This document shows positions 56,720 to 64,000 of a stretch of DNA of 64,000 nt, piece after piece (the stretch's first letter is position 1; each line of letters starts with the position of its first letter). The notes beneath the pieces were generated by a model. That model was not told where the DNA came from and searched no databases. It saw only the letters and a list, made by a program, of their open reading frames with translations. Where the stretch lies: the NCBI RefSeq assembly GCF_017968885.1, contig NZ_CP072913.1:3394001-3458000 (forward strand), given 5' to 3'. Position numbers and translations under genes: made by a program. The stretch comes from Pseudomonas sp. Tri1 (lineage in GTDB: Bacteria; Pseudomonadota; Gammaproteobacteria; Pseudomonadales; Pseudomonadaceae).

Positions 56720-58153
56720 ATGTCGGCAGGTGACTGTATCGAATTGGAAGACGCGATCCTGGCGTTGTCCATGGTGGGTGACCTGAGCATGGGCCAGCCG
56801 TTCGATCAGTCGCGCCGCACCGCCCGCTTGGTGCAAATGCTCGCGCAGGCGTGCAACGGTGCTGGCGAGCACACCGAGATCGGACGCCAGGTGGCCTTGC
56901 TGCGCTGGTCAGGGTGCACCGCCAATGCGCAGGGTTTCACCCGACTGCTGGGCGATGACGTCGAGGGCCGCAACGCGATGCTGACGCATACCCTCAGTGC
57001 GGCGGGCCAGCGAGCGATGCGCAGGTCCACGCCGCTGGCACAGATTCATTGCGAGGTGTCCGGTGATATCGCCCATACATTGGGCTTGAGAAGCGAAGTC
57101 GAACACGGGCTGCGTCATGTGTTCGAGCAATACGACGGGGAGGGGAGGCCGTTCGGCCTGCGTCATCCGCAGGTGCCTGAGGTGGTTTATCAGGTGTTGC
57201 TGGCAGGGGATCTGGAAATTCTGTCCCGCAGTCACGGTCTGGAGGTGGCATTACAGTGGATCAGCAGCAAGCGTGACCGACGTTATCCAGCAGCGCTCGC
57301 CAGCGAAATGTTGAAACACGCTGAGGGCTGGTTGGATCAACTGCGGACGCCACAGTCTGTTGATCCACGGGAAACCACCGCACAGGTGCCGCTGACCCTG
57401 GTCGGCGATGTGATCGACCTCAAGCTCCCGTGGCTGTCGGGATATTCGCGCTGCTCCTCAGAACTGGTGCGCGAGGCCGCCAGGCTTTCCGGCCTGTCGG
57501 CATCGGCCGTTGACCATCTCGGCCAAGCGGCGCTCATCCATGGCATTGGCCGCGCGGCAGTGCCCAATCGAGTCTGGAACATTGCGGGAGCGTTATTGGA
57601 GGGCGATCTTGAGCAAGTGCGGTTGGTGCCTTACTGGACGTCGCGGGCCTGCGGCCAGATACCGGCGCTGGCAGTGTCGGGGCAGATAGCGGCTCACGCG
57701 TACGAGCGACTGGATGGCAGTGGTTACTTTCGCAGTCTCAGCGGTGACGCGCTGCAAAGCGAACACCTCTTGCTTGCCGCAGCCCTGGCTTGGCAAGCGT
57801 TGCTGAGCGAGCGACCGTGGCGACCGGCCTTCAGTCATGACGATGCCGCCCGCTTGTTGCTGGACGAGTCGGACCGGGGACGCTTTGACCGACGCGCCTG
57901 TGAGGCGGTCATCGCGGCGGCGCGCGGGGACACAACGATGACCGCCTGCAAGCCTGGCGGTAGCCTGCTTTCGGAGCGTGAAACCGAAATTCTACGGCGC
58001 ATCAGCGCAGGGGGAAGCAACAAGGAAGTGGCGCGTCAACTGGGCATCAGTCCGAGCACGGTCCGTACCCATGTGGAAAGCGTGTTTCGTAAACTTCAAT
58101 GCACCACCCGTGCGGCTGCGACCCTCAAAGCTCTGACGCTAAGGTTGATTTGA
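56720..58153 (+). CDS. LuxR-type regulator with HD/HD-GYP-like domains
   Basis: Protein of 477 residues. ATG 56720 is chosen because GGAGG lies 8 nt upstream; an earlier ATG at 56690 lacks such a site. The N-terminal two thirds look like degenerate HD-GYP phosphohydrolase modules (GLRHVFEQYDGEGRPFGLRHPQVPEVVYQVLLAGDLEIL; HGIGRAAVPNRVW; AAHAYERLDGSGYFRSL). The C-terminus is a LuxR HTH (LLSERETEILRRISAGGSNKEVARQLGISPSTVRTHVESVFRKLQ). Similar proteins in Pseudomonas and Mycobacterium combine HD-GYP-like and LuxR parts. Key HD metal ligands appear incomplete, so a sensory rather than enzymatic role is likely. Confidence 0.85.
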   Translation: MSAGDCIELEDAILALSMVGDLSMGQPFDQSRRTARLVQMLAQACNGAGEHTEIGRQVALLRWSGCTANAQGFTRLLGDDVEGRNAMLTHTLSAAGQRAMRRSTPLAQIHCEVSGDIAHTLGLRSEVEHGLRHVFEQYDGEGRPFGLRHPQVPEVVYQVLLAGDLEILSRSHGLEVALQWISSKRDRRYPAALASEMLKHAEGWLDQLRTPQSVDPRETTAQVPLTLVGDVIDLKLPWLSGYSRCSSELVREAARLSGLSASAVDHLGQAALIHGIGRAAVPNRVWNIAGALLEGDLEQVRLVPYWTSRACGQIPALAVSGQIAAHAYERLDGSGYFRSLSGDALQSEHLLLAAALAWQALLSERPWRPAFSHDDAARLLLDESDRGRFDRRACEAVIAAARGDTTMTACKPGGSLLSERETEILRRISAGGSNKEVARQLGISPSTVRTHVESVFRKLQCTTRAAATLKALTLRLI

Positions 58154-58348
58154 GACCAAGCGCAATTCGCCGATAGTTGCTTATTGCGTGACATATCATT
58201 TATTCGAAACAAAAATAACTTATCCGACTAGCGAAGAAATATTATTTTGATTTTGATCGAAAAGATGCAACGCGCTTTTTAGCAAATCTACTTAAGATTA
58301 AGCGACGGACCTGCAAACAAGATTGAATAAAATAACCAGGAGCTGAGC
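58154..58348. other. AT-rich leader between the two LuxR paralogues
   Basis: This 195-bp gap is strikingly AT-rich compared with the surroundings (long A/T runs at 58195-58330) and must carry the promoter of the short paralogue. No palindromic operator is obvious. Confidence 0.5.
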
Positions 58349-58915
58349 ATGATGGACCTGAACGGTTTTAGTTGCCTTTCAAGCAATGCCGAGAGCCATG
58401 CCATGGCCGCTCATCATGTCTGGCGCATTCCTGGAGCACTTCCAGACGACGGTTTTGAAAAGAGAGCGGGGGTGCCTCATTGGACGTCGCCTGCCTGCGG
58501 CCGGCCTGTTGGACGTTCGTTGGCAGCTCAGGGGGCGGTTCAGTCTTATGAGCGGCTCGATGGCCGCGGTTACATCCGCGGCTTCGAAGGGGACTCAGAA
58601 CAGATCCACTATCGGCTGCAGGTTGCAACATTGACCTTGCAGGCATTGCGCAACCAGCATCCGCGCGAACCCAGCTTGAGCGAGGAGGGCAGCCACGCCA
58701 TGGCCGCCTCCAGAACAAGCAGCAGCCCGCTCTCCGAGCGTGAGGCCCAAATCTTGCGCTGCATCAGTGAGGGAGGCAGCAACAAGGAAGTGGCACGTCA
58801 GCTTGGCATCAGTCCGAGTACGGTGCGCACTCACGTCGAAAGCATGTTCCGCAAGCTGCAATGCACCACTCGCGCAGCGGCCACACTCAAGGCGCTGAGC
58901 CTGGGTTTGATCTGA
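58349..58915 (+). CDS. Short LuxR-type paralogue of the preceding regulator
   Basis: Protein of 188 residues after CAGGAGCTGAGC. It matches the end of the gene at 56720: VPHWTSPACGRPVGRSLAAQGAVQSYERLDGRGYIRGFEGDSEQIHY corresponds to VPYWTSRACGQIPALAVSGQIAAHAYERLDGSGYFRSL, and the LuxR HTH is nearly the same. About 280 N-terminal residues are absent. It has its own AT-rich leader of 195 bp, so it may be expressed as a DNA-binding competitor. It could instead be a decaying duplicate. Confidence 0.75.
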   Translation: MMDLNGFSCLSSNAESHAMAAHHVWRIPGALPDDGFEKRAGVPHWTSPACGRPVGRSLAAQGAVQSYERLDGRGYIRGFEGDSEQIHYRLQVATLTLQALRNQHPREPSLSEEGSHAMAASRTSSSPLSEREAQILRCISEGGSNKEVARQLGISPSTVRTHVESMFRKLQCTTRAAATLKALSLGLI

Positions 58916-58972
58916 CTCAGAGTGGAATATGCGGCCTCGACAGCATCTGGCGCAGCCCCATGATGGACAGAT

Positions 58973-59140
58973 GTGAATCTGTCGAGCCAAGTGAGCCTCG
59001 TGCGCGAAGAAGCGAGTTGTACGCTAGACCTGGCCCATTTCAGTCGGTTTTTCCAGCGCTACGCGCAAGTCACTCCTGGAGAGTACCGCCAGCGGCTGCG
59101 GGGTTTGCGTTGCGCAGTACTGCGACGGGTTCAGACGCCG
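58973..59140 (+). pseudogene. AraC-family C-terminal fragment
   Basis: The frame reads CTLDLAHFSRFFQRYAQVTPGEYRQRLRGLR, the second helix-turn-helix and conserved end of an AraC/XylS DNA-binding domain (usually GF-DxAHFSRxFKRxxGxTPxxYR). The first HTH and the sensor domain are missing. It is a remnant just upstream of the copper-type response regulator. Confidence 0.65.
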
Positions 59141-59147
59141 GTCAATT

Positions 59148-59163
59148 CTGACAAGAATGTCAG
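59148..59163. promoter_or_regulatory. CusR/CopR-like box upstream of the response regulator
   Basis: CTGACA-AGAA-TGTCAG is a perfect inverted repeat with a 4-bp spacer, the same arrangement as the E. coli CusR box (TGACAAnnTTGTCA). It lies 128 bp before the start of the response regulator and suggests autoregulation. Confidence 0.6.
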
Positions 59164-59290
59164 GAAGCGGTCAGGTTCAGGACACCTTTGTTCTGTAGTC
59201 TGGAAAATGGTGCACACAGCCTGTCCAGGATCCTTGAGAGATGGATAAAGTCTGTCTCGACCCGCGCCGATTCTACGGAGGAGTTACCTA

Positions 59291-59995
59291 ATGCGTTTGC
59301 TCATCGTCGAGGACGAAGAAAAGACGTCCTCTTATGTGCACCGTGGCTTGAGCGAGCTTGGCTACATCGTTGATGTCGCGACTAATGGCATCGATGGCCT
59401 GCACTACGCGCTGGAAATGGATTATGACGTCGTTATCCTGGATGTCATGTTGCCGGGCAAGGACGGGTACGGCGTGCTGCAGGGCTTGCGCCTGTACAAG
59501 AAAACCCCGGTCATCATGTTGTCGGCAAGGGGCACGGTGGATGATCGCGTCCGTGGGCTGCGAGAGGGCGCCGATGATTACCTGGCCAAACCTTTTTCAT
59601 TTGCCGAACTGGTCGCGCGCATCCAGGCATTGATCCGGCGTCTCGCCGATGACACGGCCGACCCGACGCACTTGCGCATCGATGACCTTGAGGTCGACCT
59701 GCAAGCGCGCAAGGTTACCCGGGCCGGGTTGCGGCTGGACCTGACGGCCAAGGAGTTCTGTCTGTTGAGCCTGCTGGCGCGGCATCAGGGCGAGATTCTT
59801 CCCAAATTGATGATCGCCGAGCAGGTCTGGGACATGAATTTCGACAGTGACGCCAACGTGGTCGAGGTTGCGATCAAGCGTGTGCGAGCCAAAGTGGATG
59901 CACCTTATCCTCGCAAGCTGCTGCATACCGTCCGTGGCATGGGCTATGTACTGGAAAGCCGCGAAGCCGATGGCAGGCAAAACGGTACGCCATGA
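59291..59995 (+). CDS. OmpR-type response regulator of a heavy-metal two-component system (CopR/CusR-like)
   Basis: Regulator of 234 residues with GGAGG upstream. The receiver domain contains DED-type acidic residues (VEDEE, 7-10), phospho-acceptor Asp51 in VVILDVMLPGKDG, Thr/Ser in VIMLSARG and Lys in YLAKPFSFAELVARI. The winged-helix effector domain ends with VAIKRVRAKVDAPYPRKLLHTVRGMGYVLE. The short linker and the sequence style fit CopR/CusR/IrlR. Its stop overlaps the kinase start by 4 bp. Confidence 0.9.
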   Translation: MRLLIVEDEEKTSSYVHRGLSELGYIVDVATNGIDGLHYALEMDYDVVILDVMLPGKDGYGVLQGLRLYKKTPVIMLSARGTVDDRVRGLREGADDYLAKPFSFAELVARIQALIRRLADDTADPTHLRIDDLEVDLQARKVTRAGLRLDLTAKEFCLLSLLARHQGEILPKLMIAEQVWDMNFDSDANVVEVAIKRVRAKVDAPYPRKLLHTVRGMGYVLESREADGRQNGTP

Positions 59996-61368
59996 TGAAA
60001 GGATCGATATCCAGGCGGCTCGGCCTGATGTTTGCGCTTTCGGTCATGCTGATCACCGCGGTCAGTGCGACGCTGTTGCGCTGTTCCTTGAAGCAGTCGC
60101 TCGAAGATCAGATGCAGAACGAGCTGATCCTGCGTCATTCCGTACTCGACCCGGTGCTCGCAAAATACGATTCGCCGGCGTTCTGGGTCGGCTTGCGTGA
60201 GAAGCTAGATGGCCTGACGCCCGCGGACGAGCGGGTGCGTTATTGGGTCCTGGTTGACGACCCGGCCTACAGTTATGGCGGGGCCATGCCGGACGGCCAG
60301 GATTGGTCGAAGCGCCCGGATGGATTCTCCACGGTCGAGATAGCTGACCGGCATCGTCCCATGGTCCTGCTGGTCAAGACCATCGCCGCCATGGGCAGCC
60401 GGCCGGAGTTGCGCTTTATCGTGGGGCTCGACTCAACGCCGTTCATGAAGACCTTGGACCAATTCACCAAGACGTTGATCCTGATTTCGGCGCTGGGCGT
60501 TGTGCTGGTTGCATTGCTAGGTTACTGGATCGCACGTTTTGGCCTGGGGCCGGTCAGGCGCCTGAGCCGTCAGGCCAACAGCCTGCCGCCGGGGGATTCG
60601 AAGCAGCGACTGGACACCGAGGCGCTGCCAAGCGAATTGCAGGAGTTGGCGGTGTCGTTCAACGGCGCCTTGGCTCGCCAGGAAGCAGCCTGGTGCCAGC
60701 TCGAAGGGTTCAATGCCAATGTGGCCCACGAGCTGCGAACGCCGCTGACCAATCTGATCGGGCAGACCCAGGTTGCGTTGGCCCACGGGCGGGACGTGAA
60801 TGAGCTTCAGGATCTGTTGCAGTCCAACCTCGAAGAACTGGAACGGATGGGCACCATCGTCAATGACATGCTGTTCCTGGCGGGCGCCGAGAGTGGGCAG
60901 CGGGCAACCGAGCTCAGTGATGTCTCGCTTTATGAAGAGGCGTCGAAGACGGTGGAATACCTTGAGCCTGTCTTGCACGACAAACAGCTGAGCGTGGAGA
61001 TCGAAGGCGACATGCGCGTATGCATCGACCGACGCCTGTTTCATCGCTCCCTCGCCAATCTGATACAGAACGCGGCGCGATACGCAGTGCCGCAGAGCGT
61101 CATCATCGTCCGCCTGGAAAGCCATGGCATGCAGGCCGAGGTGAGCGTTTCCAATGCGGGAGAACCGATCGACAACGTGCACCTGGAGCGTTTATTCGAA
61201 CGCTTCTATCGCGCCGACGCCGCCAGGGCCCGGAGCGACGCGCACCATGGCTTGGGGCTTTCCATTGTGCGGGCCGTGGCGTCCATGCACGGTGGACGAG
61301 TGTTTGCCCACAGCAAGGATGGGCTCAATACCTTCGGATTTTCCCTGACGAACCAAGCGGCGCACTAG
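59992..61368 (+). CDS. Heavy-metal sensor histidine kinase (CusS/CopS-like)
   Basis: Membrane kinase of 458 residues: TM1 near 10-30, a periplasmic sensor region of about 130 residues, TM2 near 160-180, a HAMP domain (ARFGLGPVRRLSRQANSLP), H-box VAHELRTPLTNLIGQTQVAL (phosphorylated His246), N-box NLIQNAARYA and G-boxes HHGLGLSIVRAVASMHGG. The layout matches the heavy-metal sensor kinase family. It partners the response regulator at 59291. Copper is the likely signal, given the CusR-like box and DUF2790 downstream, but no Cu efflux genes are in view. Confidence 0.9.
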   Translation: MMKGSISRRLGLMFALSVMLITAVSATLLRCSLKQSLEDQMQNELILRHSVLDPVLAKYDSPAFWVGLREKLDGLTPADERVRYWVLVDDPAYSYGGAMPDGQDWSKRPDGFSTVEIADRHRPMVLLVKTIAAMGSRPELRFIVGLDSTPFMKTLDQFTKTLILISALGVVLVALLGYWIARFGLGPVRRLSRQANSLPPGDSKQRLDTEALPSELQELAVSFNGALARQEAAWCQLEGFNANVAHELRTPLTNLIGQTQVALAHGRDVNELQDLLQSNLEELERMGTIVNDMLFLAGAESGQRATELSDVSLYEEASKTVEYLEPVLHDKQLSVEIEGDMRVCIDRRLFHRSLANLIQNAARYAVPQSVIIVRLESHGMQAEVSVSNAGEPIDNVHLERLFERFYRADAARARSDAHHGLGLSIVRAVASMHGGRVFAHSKDGLNTFGFSLTNQAAH

Positions 61369-61433
61369 TCGCAGGCCCCGGTTGAGGGCTGTTGCGTCTT
61401 GACGAACGCCGGTGTTTCCCCAGCATCGGCGTT

Positions 61434-61450
61434 TGACATCTTCCTGTCAG
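61434..61450. promoter_or_regulatory. Possible second CopR-like site upstream of DUF2790
   Basis: TGACA-TCTTCC-TGTCA has the same half-sites as the box at 59148 but a 6-bp spacer. It lies about 80 bp before the DUF2790 start. Confidence 0.35.
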
Positions 61451-61528
61451 TCAGCAGTCACCTTGACGTCAGTGTCCCCCTCCTAGAGTGCTACGACCAT
61501 CCCGGTAAAGGCAGTCGTGGAGTCCATC

Positions 61529-61789
61529 ATGAATATCCAAAACCTGTCGATCGCCAGTCTACTGGCCGTCATCACGTTGAGCGGTTCGCCTCTGTTTGCC
61601 GAGGAAAACACCGAACCACCGGCTTACGAATATGGCATGCCGCTGGACATCGCCCACGCCATTCGCATCGAGGTCCCGAGCTCGCAAGTGTGTGAGGTCG
61701 TGCGGGCAAAAATGACCTATGTGGATACGCAAGGGGAAATTCGCCAAGTCAGCTATCTGCAACAGGCTGAGGCATGTTCCATCCAGTGA
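61529..61789 (+). CDS. DUF2790 small periplasmic protein
   Basis: Small protein of 86 residues from ATG 61529 (GGAG upstream). The signal peptide MNIQNLSIASLLAVITLSG ends near LFA. The mature part has the DUF2790 pattern: YEYGMPLDIAHAIRIEVPSSQVCEVVRAKMTYVDTQGEIRQVSYLQQAEAC. This family is nearly confined to Pseudomonas and is often near copper-responsive genes. Two conserved Cys could form a disulfide. The function is unknown. Confidence 0.87.
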   Translation: MNIQNLSIASLLAVITLSGSPLFAEENTEPPAYEYGMPLDIAHAIRIEVPSSQVCEVVRAKMTYVDTQGEIRQVSYLQQAEACSIQ

Positions 61790-61832
61790 GCGCCCACCGT
61801 GTTGGTTCATTATTCAAATAGAGGATTCAACC

Positions 61833-62885
61833 ATGTGGAACACAACAATCTCCGCAATCGGCCTTCTGAACACCATAAACCCGCTGATGAGGCTGGGCCG
61901 AGCACTTGTCGCCGGTGTCGCGCTGCTCAGTGCCGTAAGTATCGAAGCGTCGGCTCGTGTCGCACCGAAACCCGACTGGTCGACCAACGACATACCGTCG
62001 CAGAAGGGCCGGATCGTCCTGATCACCGGCGGCACCAGCGGCATGGGTTATGAGGATGCGCTGGCACTGGCGCGTGCCGGCGCGCAGGTGATTATCGCCG
62101 CTCGCAATCCAGAGCGCGGGGCGCAGGCCATTGCACGCATTCAACAGTCGGTGCCCGATGCCAAGGTGCAGTTCGAGGCCGTGGACCTGGCCGACCTTTC
62201 GTCCGTGCGCGACCTGGCCCAGCGTCTTAATCGGAGGCTGCCGCGCCTCGACGTGTTGATCAACAATGCCGCCATCATGGCGCCGTCCGAACGAGGTACA
62301 TCAGCAGATGGTTTCGAACTTCAGTTAGCAACCAATTACCTGGGGCACTACGCGCTGACCGGCCTGTTGGTGCCACTCCTGCGTCAAAGCCAGGACGCCC
62401 GAGTGGTGAGCCTTTCAAGCATTGCCGCCACTCGCGGCGCGATGAACTTTGACGATTTGCAGGCCGAGCAGAAATACGCCCCCTATCAGGCATACGCGCA
62501 ATCGAAACTGGCCATTCTACATTGGGCGTTCGCGCTGCAGCGGCGCAGCGATGCCGAAAACTGGGGCATTCGTAGCATCGCCGCGCACCCCGGCGTTGCC
62601 GTAACCGAGTTGGTCGAACGCGGTCCCGGCCTCAACAGTGAATTCGGCCAGCGCTGGGCCAAGGACCGCGACGCCTACCACTCAGCGGCACAAGGGGCGT
62701 TGCCCACGCTGTATGCCGCCACCGCTGCGCAGGCCGTCGGCGGCGCCTATTACGGCCCGACCGGAGACCAGGAAAAACGCGGCCCGCTGGGCTTCGCCAA
62801 AACGCCTGCTGCAGCGACCAGGGAGGCGGATTCCGATCGGCTTTGGACGGTCTCCGAACGGCTTACCGGCGTTACCTACCCCTGA
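61833..62885 (+). CDS. SDR-family oxidoreductase with N-terminal signal/anchor
   Basis: Protein of 350 residues from ATG 61833. A hydrophobic N-terminal segment (ALVAGVALLSAVSIEASA) looks like a signal peptide or anchor, unusual for an SDR. The fold then shows IVLITGGTSGMGYEDALALARAGAQVIIAAR, VDLADLSSV, VLINNAAIM, NYLGHYALTGLLVPLL, SLSSIAAT and YAQSKLAIL (Tyr-Lys), as in the retinol dehydrogenase/WW-domain oxidoreductase group. The substrate is unknown. Confidence 0.85.
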   Translation: MWNTTISAIGLLNTINPLMRLGRALVAGVALLSAVSIEASARVAPKPDWSTNDIPSQKGRIVLITGGTSGMGYEDALALARAGAQVIIAARNPERGAQAIARIQQSVPDAKVQFEAVDLADLSSVRDLAQRLNRRLPRLDVLINNAAIMAPSERGTSADGFELQLATNYLGHYALTGLLVPLLRQSQDARVVSLSSIAATRGAMNFDDLQAEQKYAPYQAYAQSKLAILHWAFALQRRSDAENWGIRSIAAHPGVAVTELVERGPGLNSEFGQRWAKDRDAYHSAAQGALPTLYAATAAQAVGGAYYGPTGDQEKRGPLGFAKTPAAATREADSDRLWTVSERLTGVTYP

Positions 62886-62892
62886 TCCAACC

Positions 62893-62921
62893 GTGGGCGC
62901 GGGTGTTCGTCCCGTGCCCAC
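62893..62921 (+). terminator. GC-rich hairpin after the SDR gene
   Basis: GTGGGC-GCGGG and CCCGT-GCCCAC form a strong stem (one mismatched pair) with a 7-nt loop directly after the stop at 62885. No T-run follows, so termination may be partial. Confidence 0.4.
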
Positions 62922-62954
62922 CCTCTGGCCTGTTGCCGTCTTCCTGGAGTTCCC

Positions 62955-64000
62955 ATGAGTACGCCTTCCTATCTGCACCGGCTGAGCCTCGCCCTTAACG
63001 CTCGCGACGATGAGCTGCGTCCGGCGCTGTACGGATTCCTGCTGTTCCTGTGCCTCTTTACCGGTTACTTCATGCTGCGCCCGATCCGTGAATCGATGGG
63101 CATCGCGGCGGGCGTGGAGAATCTGCAATGGCTGTTCACCGCGACCTTCCTGGTCATGCTGGCGGCGGTTCCGCTGTTTGCCTGGCTCGGTTCCCGGGTG
63201 CCGCGCTTGCGCCTCATCGACTGGGTGTACGGCTTCTTCGGCATCAACCTGCTGATGTTCGTCGAGTTCTTCCAGTTCCAGCCGGACAGCGTCTGGCTGG
63301 CCCGGGTCTTTTATGTCTGGATCTCGGTTTATAACCTGTTCGTCGTGTCCGTGGCCTGGAGCTTGATGGCGGATGTATTCGACAGCGAGCAGGCCAAGCG
63401 TTTATTTGCCTTCATCGCTGCCGGCGCCAGCATAGGCGGTCTGCTGGGGCCGGCCCTGAGCGCGCTGCTCATCGATACCCTCGGCGCTTCTGGGTTGATG
63501 CTACTGGCAGCCTTGTTGCTCGGTGCCACGCTTGTCTTGAAACGGGCACTGATGAGATGGCGCGAAGAGGGTGGGGCTGGCCGCCCAGGCGCCGCGCCGA
63601 CGCAAAGTACTCGGCAGCCATTGCGCGGCAACCCGTTCAGCGGTTTGACGACCGTGCTCAGGTCACCTTACCTGCTGGGGATCGCCGGGTTCGTGGTGCT
63701 ATTGGCGACCGTCAGCACCTTTCTTTATTTCGAGCAGGCGCGCCTGGTGGCCGAGCACTATCCGGATCGCGAATCGCAAGTTCGCATCTTTGGCACCATC
63801 GACATCATCGTGCAGGCCGGTGCGTTGCTGTCCCAGCTGTTCATCACCGGCCGCATCGCACCGAAGCTGGGGGTGCGTGCGTTGCTGGCCATCGTGCCAC
63901 TGCTCATGTCCATCGGCTTCCTGGGCCTGGCGTTGGCGCCCGGGTTTGCGCTGCTGACGATGTTGATGATCGTGCGACGAATCGGCGAGTACGCGTTCGT
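62955..64000 (+). CDS. MFS/NTT-like major facilitator (3' end outside window)
   Basis: The first 348 residues are visible from ATG 62955 (CTGGAG precedes it). The sequence MSTPSYLHRLSLALNARDDE then LRPALYGFLLFLCLFTGYFMLRPIRESMGI is typical of the bacterial NTP/NDP exchange transporter-like MFS branch; further helices include YVWISVYNLFVVSVAWSLMADVF and LFAFIAAGASIGGLLGPALSALLI. The plastid/Rickettsia ADP-ATP translocases are distant relatives, but free-living bacterial members need not carry nucleotides. The gene continues beyond the window. Confidence 0.85.
   Translation, partial: MSTPSYLHRLSLALNARDDELRPALYGFLLFLCLFTGYFMLRPIRESMGIAAGVENLQWLFTATFLVMLAAVPLFAWLGSRVPRLRLIDWVYGFFGINLLMFVEFFQFQPDSVWLARVFYVWISVYNLFVVSVAWSLMADVFDSEQAKRLFAFIAAGASIGGLLGPALSALLIDTLGASGLMLLAALLLGATLVLKRALMRWREEGGAGRPGAAPTQSTRQPLRGNPFSGLTTVLRSPYLLGIAGFVVLLATVSTFLYFEQARLVAEHYPDRESQVRIFGTIDIIVQAGALLSQLFITGRIAPKLGVRALLAIVPLLMSIGFLGLALAPGFALLTMLMIVRRIGEYAF

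Noticed and set aside
62955..64000. True ADP/ATP translocase of an intracellular parasite
   Set aside because: The resemblance is only to the broad NTT-like MFS branch, and the rest of the window is typical of a free-living Pseudomonas.

Overview
This window reads as chromosomal DNA of a Pseudomonas, most likely of the P. fluorescens group. The support is high GC, an OprD-family porin, a REP hairpin typical of that group (8972-8985), a tandem-thioesterase NRPS with dual epimerisation/condensation domains, an Anr box, DUF2790 next to a copper-type two-component system, and a VgrG/DUF2169 type VI secretion island. I see no tRNA, rRNA, CRISPR array, integrase or transposase.

Layout. (1) 1-6600, minus strand: an OprD porin (cut by the window edge) and a six-gene operon, LacI regulator > binding protein > permease > permease > ATPase > GpdQ-like phosphodiesterase. 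It looks like uptake and cleavage of a phosphodiester, probably a glycerophosphodiester, with a 14-bp perfect palindrome just upstream of the regulator. (2) 6700-9000: an MFS exporter divergent from a LysR regulator, then a REP element. (3) 9084-38591, minus strand: a 29-kb operon of two giant NRPS genes, an EntS-like MFS exporter and an SDR. The assembly line has eight modules; specificity codes read by eye predict Val-Ala-Gln-Ala-Val-Ala-Pro-Thr with several D residues, after a starter-type C domain and ending in two TE domains. As sequenced, the first NRPS carries a one-base frameshift in a C homopolymer between A3 and T3. (4) 39042-47233, minus strand: a VgrG effector island (vgrG, DUF6484, DUF2169 chaperone, thiolase-fold protein, PAAR-like nuclease candidate, low-GC beta-propeller protein, HEAT-like protein). 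(5) 47534-51782: a decayed low-oxygen locus under a perfect Anr box, with at least three deletion scars (HAD-HerA gene lacking its 5' end, P-type ATPase fragment, nitroreductase/hemerythrin chimera) around intact phosphoribosyltransferase, hydrolase and dihaem cytochrome genes. (6) 51857-56605: SDR/SnoaL pair, LysR regulator, GMC oxidoreductase, exported alpha/beta hydrolase. (7) 56720-58915: a LuxR/HD-domain regulator and a shortened tandem paralogue. (8) 58973-64000: an AraC remnant, a copper-type response regulator and sensor kinase behind a CusR/CopR-like box, DUF2790, an exported SDR, and an NTT-like major facilitator cut by the window end.

The strongest candidate for something undescribed is the octamodular NRPS operon. 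Its predicted residue order matches no Pseudomonas lipopeptide family I can name, and it has no LuxR regulator or MacAB exporter beside it. Whether it works depends on the frameshift at 29217-29221. The intergenic region before it holds a TetR-type palindrome over a plausible promoter and a 29-residue ORF resembling the start of a TetR regulator.
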